A program made the translations under genes and the position numbers. Shown piece by piece: positions 16,141 to 24,884 of a stretch of DNA of 64,000 nt. The DNA lies in contig JABFXY010000056.1 of NCBI GenBank assembly GCA_013361525.1, forward strand, positions 1 to 64,000. Reading direction: 5' to 3'. The notes beneath the pieces are model-generated. The model was not told the origin of the DNA and ran no database searches. It was given only the letters and a program-made list of their open reading frames with translations. Each line of letters starts with the position of its first letter. Position 1 is the stretch's first letter. This stretch comes from Polyangiaceae bacterium (lineage in GTDB: Bacteria > Myxococcota_A > Polyangia > Polyangiales > Polyangiaceae).

Positions 16141-16968
16141 ATGGCCCCGCCGGAAACCCCAAAGCCCCCGACCCTCGCGGATTTAATTCGTCATGGGAAG
16201 GAATCAATCGTTCGCGAATGGGAGCGGCGCGTGCTTTCCGACCCCAGTGTGCCCGAGGCGAACCGGCTGCCGGAGCCTGTCCTTCGAGATCATATCCCGC
16301 TGTTCCTCGACAGCTTGACCGCCGTCGCGCGAACGCCGCATCCGGAACACTTCGTGGTCGGCGAGGGTGTGCTGCCGTCGGCTCACGCACGGCAACGTCA
16401 CGCGCAAGCCTATTCGCTGAGATCGGCTCTCCGCGAGTGGGCCCACTTCCGCGCGACGCTCCTCGATTTCATCGGCGACGCGCACCTGACTCAATGGAGC
16501 GAGCTCAAGCGGCTGCTCGCCGAGATCGACGCTGCAATGGTGACGGTCGGCAGTGAGCTTTACGAGGCCGATATCCTGTCGCGCATCAGGATCGACGCCG
16601 ACCATGATCGAACGCGAAGCCAGCTCGAGTCACTGATAACCACGGCGCCGCTGGGCGTCGCCTTCGTCGACCAAGAGCTACGCTACCTCCGCGTCAACGA
16701 GACCTTTGCACGGATGAGCGGGCTTTCGGTTCGAGAGATCGAGGCCCGCCCAGTCGACGAGGTGACCGGCACGCACGCCCAAATCGTTCCGGAGAAGATC
16801 CAAGCCGTGCTCGACACCGGGATTACGCAGGTGAGCCTTCCCGAGGATGAAGGCTCGGAGGTGGAAAAGCCAGGCTGGATCGCGAGCTACTACCCGATGA
16901 GAAACCCGATCGGTAAGACCTATATCGTCGGGATCGTCGTGGCCGACGCTAGGGCTCGTCGAGCGTGA
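16141..16968 (+). CDS. RsbRD-N/PAS sensor protein lacking an output domain
   Basis: A 275-residue soluble protein. Residues about 10-150 resemble the RsbRD N-terminal domain seen on myxobacterial sensor kinases (IVREWERRVLSDPSVPE, LRDHIPLFLDSL, YSLRSALREWAHFRATLLDF). A PAS domain follows (about 165-270; APLGVAFVDQELRYLRVNETFARMSG). In relatives this pair normally precedes a histidine kinase, but here the protein stops right after the PAS domain. Its last 20 nt overlap the end of the convergent lipoprotein gene. It may be a stand-alone sensor or adaptor, or a kinase that lost its catalytic half; the frame shows no obvious breakage. It lies 42 nt downstream of the epimerase gene and could be cotranscribed. 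Confidence 0.78.
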   Translation: MAPPETPKPPTLADLIRHGKESIVREWERRVLSDPSVPEANRLPEPVLRDHIPLFLDSLTAVARTPHPEHFVVGEGVLPSAHARQRHAQAYSLRSALREWAHFRATLLDFIGDAHLTQWSELKRLLAEIDAAMVTVGSELYEADILSRIRIDADHDRTRSQLESLITTAPLGVAFVDQELRYLRVNETFARMSGLSVREIEARPVDEVTGTHAQIVPEKIQAVLDTGITQVSLPEDEGSEVEKPGWIASYYPMRNPIGKTYIVGIVVADARARRA

Positions 16969-18523
16969 TCCTGACCTCATTGTCGGAAATGGTGAGTGTG
17001 CCCGGCACCGAGGTCGTGACCGACCAATCGTCGAACGCGATGCTCAATGATTCGAAGGGGTAAGTCCCCGGAGCCCAGTCTTGCGACGCACCATCGAGCG
17101 TGAATGCGCCCTGGGAGGTCGAGCGGAACGCGTGCTCCAGGTTGTCGGCCGATGCGCGAATGGTCTTTCCCTCGATCATCGCTTCGAGCGTCGCGTCGGT
17201 CACGTAGAACGACGCGTTGACGAAGTAGGTCGTGCAATCGGCGAGCGTGTACCAGCCGTAGCTCTCGAAGGCGCCCGCGAGCAGGAAATCGAAGACCACG
17301 AGGGGAGCGCTACCTTCTTCGACATCGGAGACGGCCCCGTCGCGCGCCTGTAGGTACTCCTCCTTTGCCTGAATCACCTCGGGCTTGATCGCGTTCTCGA
17401 CGTCGTACCGCTCGAGGAGCTCGGGCAGCCTGGCCTGGGCTGCTGCCTCGTCGATCGCGAGGGCGATCGCGGCGAGCTCCGAGAGCCGCCCCTGATTCAC
17501 AATCTGTTCGCGGAACGGGACCTCCATTCGGTCGAGAACCGCAGCGAGCGCGGCGCCCGTCGCGTAATGTCGATCCCGACCGAGCCTCTGCACGTCGAAG
17601 GGCTCGACCAGCTCCTCCGCCCATTGCGCGGAGGCATCGGGCACGTAGCCGGCGGTCTCGGAATAGAGTCCTTCTGTGAAATGGGCCAATCCCTCCGAGG
17701 CTTCATAGTGGTCCTCGACGTCGCGAACGATCGGCGTGGCGCCGCTGCGGATGAGCCGCGCCGTCAAAAAGTCCTCCATCGCCGCGGTCGGATCGTCGGC
17801 CGTCAGCGCCTGGTTCAGCGCGAGGTGCTCGACCCTGGCGAGCGCGAGCTGATCGTCATCGTCGAGGGGGAACTCGCAAAGCAGCGGTAAAGTCACCTCG
17901 GACCAGTGGTCGAGTTGATACATGTGAAACATCTCGTGAACGACCATGAAGGCGGTGATCATCTCTTCGACAGCCGGCGGAAGAGGCTGCTCGATGATGT
18001 CGCTGAACGGATAGCCGAAGGTGAACACGGAAGTCCGGTCGCCGATGTCCGTGAAGTACTCGAAGGGCTCGCCGGGCTGCAGCAGATCCTCGTAGCCGAC
18101 ACCGACATACGTCGTGCCGAGCACCTCGGTGATCTCGTCGGGAACGCCCTCGAGAGGGGGGAGCCCGTCGGGCGGAGATGGATGTTTGACGATGAGCGCC
18201 CGCTCGCCCGGGTGCACGGCGACGATCGGCATCTCCATATAGTTGTAGTCGGGCCAGGCATTCTCGTTCGTCTGTACCGCCTTGGTGATCGCTGCGAGCG
18301 CCTTCAGGACGGCGATATCCTCTTCGGTCGCGGCGTTGGAAACACCGCCTCCCCCGGCACCTCCGCCGCCCGACTCGTTCGAAACACCGCCGGATCCGCC
18401 TGCGCCTTCGATTGCGCCGCCGTTTCCACCGTCGCCGTCGTCGTCGGGGTCGACGTCGTCGGAGCAGCCCCCGAAGAGAGAAAGGCAAACGCCGAGCACC
18501 ATCGCGCCGCGACCGAAACGCAT
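16949..18523 (-). CDS. Putative zinc metalloprotease-like lipoprotein
   Basis: A 524-residue lipoprotein: signal ending CLSLFGGC, then a Gly/Ser/Asp-rich linker of about 45 residues. In the middle is VVHEMFHMYQ, an HExxH zinc-binding motif, followed some 90 residues later by an Glu/His-rich segment (EASEGLAHFTEGLYSETAGY region) that could supply a third ligand. The rest matches no family I can name. The ATG at 18523 has GGAG 9 nt upstream and starts an excellent signal peptide; an ATG at 18550 is the alternative. The gene is convergent with, and overlaps by 20 nt, the RsbRD/PAS gene. Peptidase activity is inferred only from the HExxH motif. Confidence 0.72.
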   Translation of the reverse strand: MRFGRGAMVLGVCLSLFGGCSDDVDPDDDGDGGNGGAIEGAGGSGGVSNESGGGGAGGGGVSNAATEEDIAVLKALAAITKAVQTNENAWPDYNYMEMPIVAVHPGERALIVKHPSPPDGLPPLEGVPDEITEVLGTTYVGVGYEDLLQPGEPFEYFTDIGDRTSVFTFGYPFSDIIEQPLPPAVEEMITAFMVVHEMFHMYQLDHWSEVTLPLLCEFPLDDDDQLALARVEHLALNQALTADDPTAAMEDFLTARLIRSGATPIVRDVEDHYEASEGLAHFTEGLYSETAGYVPDASAQWAEELVEPFDVQRLGRDRHYATGAALAAVLDRMEVPFREQIVNQGRLSELAAIALAIDEAAAQARLPELLERYDVENAIKPEVIQAKEEYLQARDGAVSDVEEGSAPLVVFDFLLAGAFESYGWYTLADCTTYFVNASFYVTDATLEAMIEGKTIRASADNLEHAFRSTSQGAFTLDGASQDWAPGTYPFESLSIAFDDWSVTTSVPGTLTISDNEVRITLDEP

Positions 18524-18550
18524 GAAGTGGGACTCCGAGGCTCGTGACAT

Positions 18551-18972
18551 ATCCGCCTATCCTTTCCGACCAGGTCGGCATTTGGGCAACGAGCCTATCG
18601 ATTACATGTTTTTCATCGTCGATTCATCGCCAACGCGCAGTCGGATAAGTATTTTGAGAAAGCGGCATTTCGGAACAATGATTTGACGTCATTGCAAATC
18701 GACCGCTGTCGTCGGCGAAGATCGATTTTGAGAAGGATCGACTTGTCAACGGCCGCAGGGCAGCAAGGCCGCCACATTGAGGCGCCGTGGGCGGCGAGAC
18801 TGTCGCAGATTGCCATTGAACCGAGTGGGGCAGGTCACGTCGAGCGTAGCGAGACAGCCCGGGGCGGCTCCCACGAGGCTCGGTTCGCCGAAGGCGAACG
18901 CGGAAGAGTGGCGCGCCGCGGCCGTGGGCGGCGAGGCGCTCGCATGGTCTTTGCCCCAATGTCCCCGAACGC
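18551..18972. other. 422-bp interval with short repeats and hairpins, no gene
   Basis: No coding frame with a recognisable product is present. A 15-bp direct repeat, GCCGTGGGCGGCGAG, occurs at 18784-18798 and 18921-18935. Between them lie small hairpins, for example GTTCGCC/GGCGAAC at 18883-18899 with a GAA loop, and the near-palindrome CGAGCGTAGCGAG. This could be a REP-like or other dispersed intergenic repeat. The left end holds the promoter of the lipoprotein gene on the minus strand. Confidence 0.4.
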
Positions 18973-19440
18973 ATGAAACCAAGCCACGTCGTCGCCGCCG
19001 GTCACCATCCGCGAAGAACCCGTGCCACGTCCCGAAAGCGGGAGCATGTGGTCGAGCCGCCACGGTCGACGGTGTCGGATGTCTTTCGACACCTCTCCAA
19101 TGTGGCGTCGAACAAGTTCGGCTCTCATTGGGCGTTCATCGCCGCGGTCGCGCTCATCATCGGCTGGGCCGCGACGGGGCCCTTCTTTCACTACAGCGAT
19201 GTTTGGCAGCTGGTCATCAATACCACGACGACGATCATCACCTTTCTGATGGTGTTTTTGATCCAATCCACGCAAAACCGCGACGCCAAGGCGGTTCACC
19301 TGAAGCTGGACGAGCTGATTCGTGCGACGCGTGCTCGCAACGCATTCGCGGACCTCGAAGATGCGACACAGGAAGAGCTCGACGCTTTCCAGCACGAGTT
19401 CGAGCGACTGCGCCGTCGCGCGGATCGTCGCCAAACGTAG
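18973..19440 (+). CDS. Low-affinity iron permease family membrane protein
   Basis: A 155-residue protein with a basic N-terminal extension, then two membrane segments. The segment from VSDVFRHLSNVAS through FIAAVALIIGWAATGPFF and DVWQLVINTTTTIITFLMVFLIQ to STQNRDAKAVHLKLDELIR is the hallmark of the bacterial low-affinity iron permease family (COG5478/PF04120). The name comes from yeast Fet4; iron transport by the small bacterial forms is not well proven. A charged amphipathic C-terminus follows. The ATG at 18973 gives an extension of about 30 residues before the conserved part; a downstream start is possible. Confidence 0.85.
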   Translation: MKPSHVVAAGHHPRRTRATSRKREHVVEPPRSTVSDVFRHLSNVASNKFGSHWAFIAAVALIIGWAATGPFFHYSDVWQLVINTTTTIITFLMVFLIQSTQNRDAKAVHLKLDELIRATRARNAFADLEDATQEELDAFQHEFERLRRRADRRQT

Positions 19441-19590
19441 CAGGCGCGGACGCCCCGAGGGTTTTGGCGCCCCGCACGAGGTCCGCATGCCACTCCGGTA
19501 GAGAGGCGGATCGCAGTGCTCACGCGCGCACTCGGCGGGCATGCGCGCTGCATCGATGCTCGTCGCGCGCGAGGAATGGTGGAGGGACCA

Positions 19591-20022
19591 TTGAAAAAGA
19601 TCTTCGGCATTTCCGGTCGTGACGTTCGTCGATATGGCTTGGGGCGCGCCGACGCACTCTTGAGTGCGATGGGATTGCGTCGCAAACGCCACACGTCGCG
19701 GGCGTCGCTCTTCCTCATCGGCGGCCTCGGTCTGCTGGCCATCGTCGGAGCCGGGCTGGCCGCGCTGGTTCTCACACAGCCACTGGAGACGGCTCGACGT
19801 CGCGCCATGAAGGGCGTGAGAAGCGTCGTTTCGCACACGAAAGGCGCGGCGGAGGATCTCGGCGAGCGTGTCGAACGTATGCGCGCCGGCAGTGACGAGT
19901 CTTCGCGCCGTGAAGCGAATGCTGAGGAAGAACCCCCCGAGGAAAAGAAGGGCCACCTCGCGCAGGTTCGAGCGCAGCTCAGAGGAGCATTCAAGCGTAG
20001 GCGCACGAACGCGAGGGCGTGA
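19591..20022 (+). CDS. Small single-pass membrane protein of unknown function
   Basis: A 143-residue product if started at TTG 19591, which has GGAGGG 4 nt upstream; ATG 19576 and GTG 19516 are in-frame alternatives with poor ribosome sites. It has a basic N-terminus (KKIFGISGRDVRRYGLGRADALL), one strong membrane helix (ASLFLIGGLGLLAIVGAGLAALVL split around about residue 50-72) and a highly charged Glu/Lys/Arg-rich tail. I do not recognise a family. It lies between the iron-permease-like gene and a zinc-finger membrane protein, all in the same direction. Confidence 0.6.
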   Translation: MKKIFGISGRDVRRYGLGRADALLSAMGLRRKRHTSRASLFLIGGLGLLAIVGAGLAALVLTQPLETARRRAMKGVRSVVSHTKGAAEDLGERVERMRAGSDESSRREANAEEEPPEEKKGHLAQVRAQLRGAFKRRRTNARA

Positions 20023-20061
20023 GCGACCTTCGACCCGAGGAGAGGTAACATCCCGCTCCCC

Positions 20062-20778
20062 ATGGCGGGAGCGGACCCTATCCAGACCGCGAGACGACTC
20101 GCGGCGACACATCCGCAGGCGAAGTTGCCGTGCCCGGTTTGCGTCAACGCGGTGAAGGCGACCAATCTCGACGGTCATCTCGCGAAGGTGCATCCAGGCG
20201 CAACGAGCGCGATGTCGCCGTGGCGCGGGACCGACCGGCGGATTGTCATCTGGGCGACCGCCGCGACGCTGCTGGGAATGGCGATCGCAATGATCGCAAT
20301 CGGCAGCGGCTCGATTCGTCATGGTACCGGAGCGGCGTACGCGCTCCTCGCCGGGTTCCTCGCGCCTCTCCTCGTCGCGGTCGCCGGGCTCGCGAGCGTT
20401 TGGGGCGGGACGCTCGCGATCGACGGCGACGTGATCGTATTGCGGCATTCGTTCGGCCTCGGCCGCAGGCGAATCAGGCTTCCCTGCACGATTGAATCGG
20501 GACCGCTGTTCGTCTCTCGGTCGACGTCGGTGACGGCGACCTACGATATGAATCACCCTTCGAAAGACGTGCGTGTCGGATCGTATCTCCGGCTCGCGAA
20601 CGGGCGCCGCGGGATTACCATTGCGTCGACTGGCGACTCGCCGTTTCGCGAAACATGGAATCGCGCGGGCTGGACGGCGGGCAAGCGCCGGCACTGGTGC
20701 GACGTGAAAGTCCGGCGCGATGTGCTCGTCGCGATCGAATACGAGCTTGCCGCACGTGGGATGCTGGTCCCCCGCTGA
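20062..20778 (+). CDS. Membrane protein with N-terminal C2H2-like zinc finger
   Basis: A 238-residue protein. Cys24 and Cys27 (CPVC) with His39 and His44 (HLAKVH) form a C2H2-like zinc finger in front of two membrane segments (about 60-80 and 90-112). The cytoplasmic C-terminal part (IDGDVIVLRHSFGLGRRRIRLP onward) resembles a PH-like beta domain, as in other bacterial membrane proteins. No function is known for this combination. The ATG at 20062 starts just before the finger. Its stop is 18 nt from the GTG of the hybrid kinase gene, so the two may be cotranscribed. Confidence 0.7.
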   Translation: MAGADPIQTARRLAATHPQAKLPCPVCVNAVKATNLDGHLAKVHPGATSAMSPWRGTDRRIVIWATAATLLGMAIAMIAIGSGSIRHGTGAAYALLAGFLAPLLVAVAGLASVWGGTLAIDGDVIVLRHSFGLGRRRIRLPCTIESGPLFVSRSTSVTATYDMNHPSKDVRVGSYLRLANGRRGITIASTGDSPFRETWNRAGWTAGKRRHWCDVKVRRDVLVAIEYELAARGMLVPR

Positions 20779-20796
20779 GGCTGCTACCGTCAGCGT

Positions 20797-23277
20797 GTGA
20801 CCCGCAAAGCCGCCGCTCCGAAGAAGAAGGCCCGGCCGAGGCGCACGAGCGCCAAGCGCGACGCGCCCGACCTCGCCGCGGCGCTCGCGGCGCTCGATCG
20901 GGGCGAGCGCGGCGTACGGCTACCGGTAGAGGGTGAGAGCGCGGAGGTCGCTGCTCGCTTCAACCGCGTTGCCGAGCGGATTGACCACCTCGCGCGGGAC
21001 GTCGGCGACGTGGCGACACGGGTCGCCGTCGACGGGCAGCTCGACGCGCGCGTCCCGGCCACCGATCACAGCGGCAGCTGGAGGGAGCTCGCAGAGGGGG
21101 TAAACCGTGTTTCGTCGACGCTGACGATGCAGGTGCGCGAGCTTGCGAAGGTGACGACGGCCGTCGCGCACGGCGACGTCAGCCAGATGATCCGCCTCGA
21201 GGTCGGCGGTGAGGTCCTCCAGCTCAAGAACACGATCAACCGGATGGTCCTCCAGCTCGAGTCGTTCGGCGCGCAGGTGACACGCGTCGCGAAGGAGTTC
21301 AGCGAAGGGATCCTCGGCGGGCACGTCGAGGTGAGCGGCGTGTCCGGTATTTGGAAAGATCTGGTCGACAGCATCAACGTGCTGTCGGAGCGATTGACGC
21401 GACAGGTGCGCGCCGTCGCGGGGTCGGTGCGGGACGTAGCCAGGGGAGATCTTCGGCAGAGGCTCGAAATCGACGCGCGTGGTGAGGTCGGTGAGCTCGC
21501 CGACACGATCAACCTGATGATTCGCACGCTCGCAGAGACGACGAAAAAGAACGAGGAGCAGGATTGGCTGAAGACGAGCCTTGCGCGGCTGTCACGCATG
21601 CTTCAAGGCCAGCGCGATCTCGCGACGCTCGCAAAGCGCGTTTTGTCGGAGCTCGCGGGCTCGGTCGGGGTGCAGCGCGGCACGTTCTACGTACGATCGG
21701 GTCGCGACGACGCGCCGAAGCTCGTTTTGCTCGCGGCGTACGCATGCGCAGGCGCGTCCAGTCCGCCGAGCGAGATCGCGCTCGGCGAGGGCTTGCTGGG
21801 GCAAGCGGCGATCGACGGGGCGCCGATCGTCGTGACCAATGTCCCGGAGGGCTACGCCTCGATCGGGTCGTCGCTCGGTAACTCGACACCGGCGATGCTG
21901 CTCGTGACGCCGATCCACTTCGAGGGACGCATCAACGCCGTCGTCGAGCTTGCGAGCCTCGAGCCCTTCACCGCCGTTCAGCGATCATTTCTCGACCAGT
22001 TCTTCGATTCGCTCGGCATCGTCCTCGCCTCGGTCGAGACCCAGATGCAGCTCGAAGAGAAGGCGGAACAGCTCGCCCTCGCCTCGAAGTACAAGTCGCA
22101 GTTTCTCGCGAACATGTCGCACGAGCTGCGGACGCCGCTCAACAGCTTGCTCATCCTCTCCCGGCAGCTCGCCGATAACCGCGCTGGAAACCTCGACGAG
22201 CGCGAGGTGCATTACGCGAAGACGATCCATCAAGCAGGCGCGGATCTGCTCGAGCTCATCAATGAGATCCTCGATCTCGCGAAGGTCGAGTCGGGCACGA
22301 TGCACGTCGAGCGGCGCGCCATGCGGCTCGACGATCTCGCGGCCTACGTGCAGCGCTCATTCGAACACGTCGCCGGCGACAAGAAGCTCGACTTCGCGGT
22401 GTCGGTCGATCCGTCTCTTCCCGGCGCGATCTCGACCGACGAGCTGCGTCTCAAACAGGTAGTTCGCAACCTTCTCGCGAACGCCTTCAAGTTCACCGAG
22501 CGCGGCGCGGTCCGGCTCGAGATCACGCGCGTGTCGAAGGGGCCGGGCGGCGAGGGCGCGTGGGTATCCTTCTCCGTGATCGACTCCGGCATCGGTATCC
22601 CCGAATCGCAGCAAAAGCTCGTCTTCGAGGCGTTTCAGCAGGCGGACGGCACCATTACGCGAAGATACGGCGGCACCGGCCTCGGGCTGGCGATCAGCCG
22701 CGAGATCGCCCAGCTGCTCGGCGGTGACATCCGCGTCGAGAGCCGGCCGGGAATCGGAAGCACCTTTACATTGCGATTGCCGCTCACCGATGCGCAAACC
22801 CCGAATGTCGCGCCTCGGCCGTCGCAAGCCATCGTGCGCGCGGACAACATCACGCCGCCGCCCAATGGCATTCTCGAAGGGCGCACGGTTCTCGTCGTCG
22901 ACGACGACGTCCGCAACATCTTCGCGCTCACCGCGGTCCTCGAGCATTACGGTATCGAGGTCGTATTCGCAGAAAATGGGAAAGACGCGCTCGAAAGGCT
23001 CGAAGAGCGTCCGGACATCGAGCTCGTCCTGATGGACATCATGATGCCCGAGATGGATGGGCTCGAAGCGACGCGTCGAATCCGCGCGCAGACCAGCACC
23101 GCAAACCTGCCTGTCGTCGCGTTGACGGCAAAAGCAATGTGCGGTGACCGCGAACAATGCATCGAGGCGGGCGCATCCGGATATGTATCGAAGCCGGTCG
23201 ATCCCGACGAGCTCATCGCGGCCATGACGGCCTGTCTGGTCGAGTCGGGTCGTCGGTCGACGACGGCGCAACTGTGA
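20797..23277 (+). CDS. Soluble hybrid histidine kinase: HAMP repeats, GAF, kinase, receiver
   Basis: An 826-residue cytoplasmic kinase starting at GTG; no membrane segment is seen. After a basic N-terminus come tandem HAMP-like repeats (LARDVGDVATRVAVDGQLDARV and similar, about 50-250), then a GAF domain (about 270-415). HisKA has its phospho-histidine in NMSHELRTPLNS near residue 442, then HATPase_c (GTGLGLAISREIA) and a receiver (VLVVDDDVRNI, phospho-Asp near 745 in LVLMDIMMPEMDG). Tandem HAMPs without membrane helices recall the fungal Nik1 class of stress-sensing kinases and their bacterial relatives. The output partner is not encoded nearby. It is followed after 10 nt by the DNA ligase gene and probably heads a four-gene run. 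Confidence 0.93.
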   Translation: MTRKAAAPKKKARPRRTSAKRDAPDLAAALAALDRGERGVRLPVEGESAEVAARFNRVAERIDHLARDVGDVATRVAVDGQLDARVPATDHSGSWRELAEGVNRVSSTLTMQVRELAKVTTAVAHGDVSQMIRLEVGGEVLQLKNTINRMVLQLESFGAQVTRVAKEFSEGILGGHVEVSGVSGIWKDLVDSINVLSERLTRQVRAVAGSVRDVARGDLRQRLEIDARGEVGELADTINLMIRTLAETTKKNEEQDWLKTSLARLSRMLQGQRDLATLAKRVLSELAGSVGVQRGTFYVRSGRDDAPKLVLLAAYACAGASSPPSEIALGEGLLGQAAIDGAPIVVTNVPEGYASIGSSLGNSTPAMLLVTPIHFEGRINAVVELASLEPFTAVQRSFLDQFFDSLGIVLASVETQMQLEEKAEQLALASKYKSQFLANMSHELRTPLNSLLILSRQLADNRAGNLDEREVHYAKTIHQAGADLLELINEILDLAKVESGTMHVERRAMRLDDLAAYVQRSFEHVAGDKKLDFAVSVDPSLPGAISTDELRLKQVVRNLLANAFKFTERGAVRLEITRVSKGPGGEGAWVSFSVIDSGIGIPESQQKLVFEAFQQADGTITRRYGGTGLGLAISREIAQLLGGDIRVESRPGIGSTFTLRLPLTDAQTPNVAPRPSQAIVRADNITPPPNGILEGRTVLVVDDDVRNIFALTAVLEHYGIEVVFAENGKDALERLEERPDIELVLMDIMMPEMDGLEATRRIRAQTSTANLPVVALTAKAMCGDREQCIEAGASGYVSKPVDPDELIAAMTACLVESGRRSTTAQL

Positions 23278-23287
23278 GGCCGAATCG

Positions 23288-24850
23288 ATGCGCGCCTCCG
23301 CCGAAGAAGCCACGCTCGCCGACCTGGTCGCTACGTCGAAGAGGGTCGCTTCGACACGCGCTCGCAATGCGAAGATAGCGACAATCGCCGATTACCTCGC
23401 GACGCTCGACGGCCGCGCTGCAGCGCTCGCGTCGCTCTATCTTTCGGGCGAGCTTCCGCAGGGAAAGATCGGCGTTGGCTGGTCGATGGTGGCGGAGGCG
23501 CGCGGCGGCGCGGTCTCCGAGACATCGAGCCTTCACCTCGCCGACGTCGATCGAGCCTTTACCTCGCTGGCGTCGGCGTCGGGCTCCGGCTCCATACGCG
23601 CTCGTCGCGAGGGTCTCGCACGCCTCATCGCAATGGCGACGGCCGACGAGCGCGACTTTTTGGCTGCGCTCGTCATCGGCGAGGTTCGTCAGGGTGCGCT
23701 GGCGTCGCTGATCGGCGAGGCGCTCGCGCGGGCGCACGCGGTCGCGCCTTCGGACGTGCGGCGTGCGGTGATGGTCGCGGGCTCGGTCGGTGAGGTCGCG
23801 CGCGTGCTCGCCGAAGATGGGCTGCGAGGCCTCTGTCGGTTTGCGGTCGCGCCGTTCAATCCCGTCTTGCCGATGCTCGCGCAGGTCGCCGACGACGTCT
23901 CGAGCGCGATCGCCGATCTCGGCGAAGCGTCGTTCGAGTGGAAGCTCGACGGCGCGCGCGTGCAGATTCACCGCGAAGACGACGTGATTCGCGTCTTCAG
24001 CCGCGGGGGTGCCGACGTCACGCCGGCAGTGCCCGAGGTGGTCGAACTCGCGCGGGCATTGCCCGTGCGTCGATGCATTCTCGACGGCGAGGCGATCGCA
24101 CTTCGTCCGGGCGGAAGACCACACCCGTTTCAAACGACGATGCGCCGTTTCGGGCGCGACAAAGCCGACGACGCCAGCCGCGCCGCGCTTCCGCTCTCGG
24201 CCTTCGTGTTCGATACCTTGCTCGTCGACGACCAGCTCCTTCTCGATGCACCTGCGCGCGATCGATTCGAGGTGCTGTCGTCGATCATCCCAGCCGAAAG
24301 CCGCGTCCCGCGCATCGTCACGGCGGATCCCGTCGAAGCGCAGGCGTTCCTCGATGGAGCATTTGCAGCAGGGCACGAGGGTGTGATGGCCAAATCGCTC
24401 GCGTCCGCGTACGACGCCGGCAACCGCGGCGCGGCGTGGCTGAAGCTCAAGAAGGTGCACACCCTCGAGCTGGTGGTGCTCGCCGCCGAGTGGGGCTCGG
24501 GCCGGCGCAAAGGTTGGCTCTCCAATTTGCATCTGGGCGCGCGCGACCCCGTCCGCGGGTTTGCGATGTTGGGCAAAACCTTCAAGGGCATGACCGACGA
24601 GGTCCTCGCTTGGCAAACCAAAGAGTTTCTCGCGCGCGAGGTGCGTCGCGACGGACATATCGTGTATGTGCGGCCGGAGCTCGTCGCGGAGTTCGCGTTC
24701 TCCGACGTGATGATGTCGACGCAATATCCGGCCGGTCTCTCGCTCAGGCTCGCGCGGCTCGTGCGTTATCGCCCGGACCGCACGGCGGCCGATGCCGCGA
24801 CCATCGAAGACGTCCGCGTGATTGCGATCAAAGACGGCGTCGTGGAGTAG
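23288..24850 (+). CDS. ATP-dependent DNA ligase (LigB/Lig I-like)
   Basis: A 520-residue ligase. The N-terminal helical DNA-binding domain (about 1-190) is followed by the adenylation domain with motif I EWKLDGARVQIHR (AMP-accepting lysine near residue 218), motif III CILDGEAIAL and the motif IV region HEGVMAKS, motif V AWLKLKK, and an OB-fold with YVRPELVAEFAFSD. This is the ATP-dependent type found in many bacteria in addition to NAD-dependent LigA, and it probably seals nicks in repair. No Ku gene is near, and the length and N-terminal domain argue against a LigD-type NHEJ ligase. It lies 10 nt after the hybrid kinase and 34 nt before the dehydrogenase. Confidence 0.93.
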   Translation: MRASAEEATLADLVATSKRVASTRARNAKIATIADYLATLDGRAAALASLYLSGELPQGKIGVGWSMVAEARGGAVSETSSLHLADVDRAFTSLASASGSGSIRARREGLARLIAMATADERDFLAALVIGEVRQGALASLIGEALARAHAVAPSDVRRAVMVAGSVGEVARVLAEDGLRGLCRFAVAPFNPVLPMLAQVADDVSSAIADLGEASFEWKLDGARVQIHREDDVIRVFSRGGADVTPAVPEVVELARALPVRRCILDGEAIALRPGGRPHPFQTTMRRFGRDKADDASRAALPLSAFVFDTLLVDDQLLLDAPARDRFEVLSSIIPAESRVPRIVTADPVEAQAFLDGAFAAGHEGVMAKSLASAYDAGNRGAAWLKLKKVHTLELVVLAAEWGSGRRKGWLSNLHLGARDPVRGFAMLGKTFKGMTDEVLAWQTKEFLAREVRRDGHIVYVRPELVAEFAFSDVMMSTQYPAGLSLRLARLVRYRPDRTAADAATIEDVRVIAIKDGVVE

Positions 24851-24884
24851 CCGGTCGCAGGCATTGCCGGCTACGGTTCGCTCC

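Noticed and set aside
18777..19622. 281-residue plus-strand frame
   Set aside because: Overlaps the iron-permease-like gene in another frame and has no motif.
22357..23367. Minus-strand frame opposite the hybrid kinase
   Set aside because: Shadow of the kinase and receiver coding sequence; no motif and no ribosome site.
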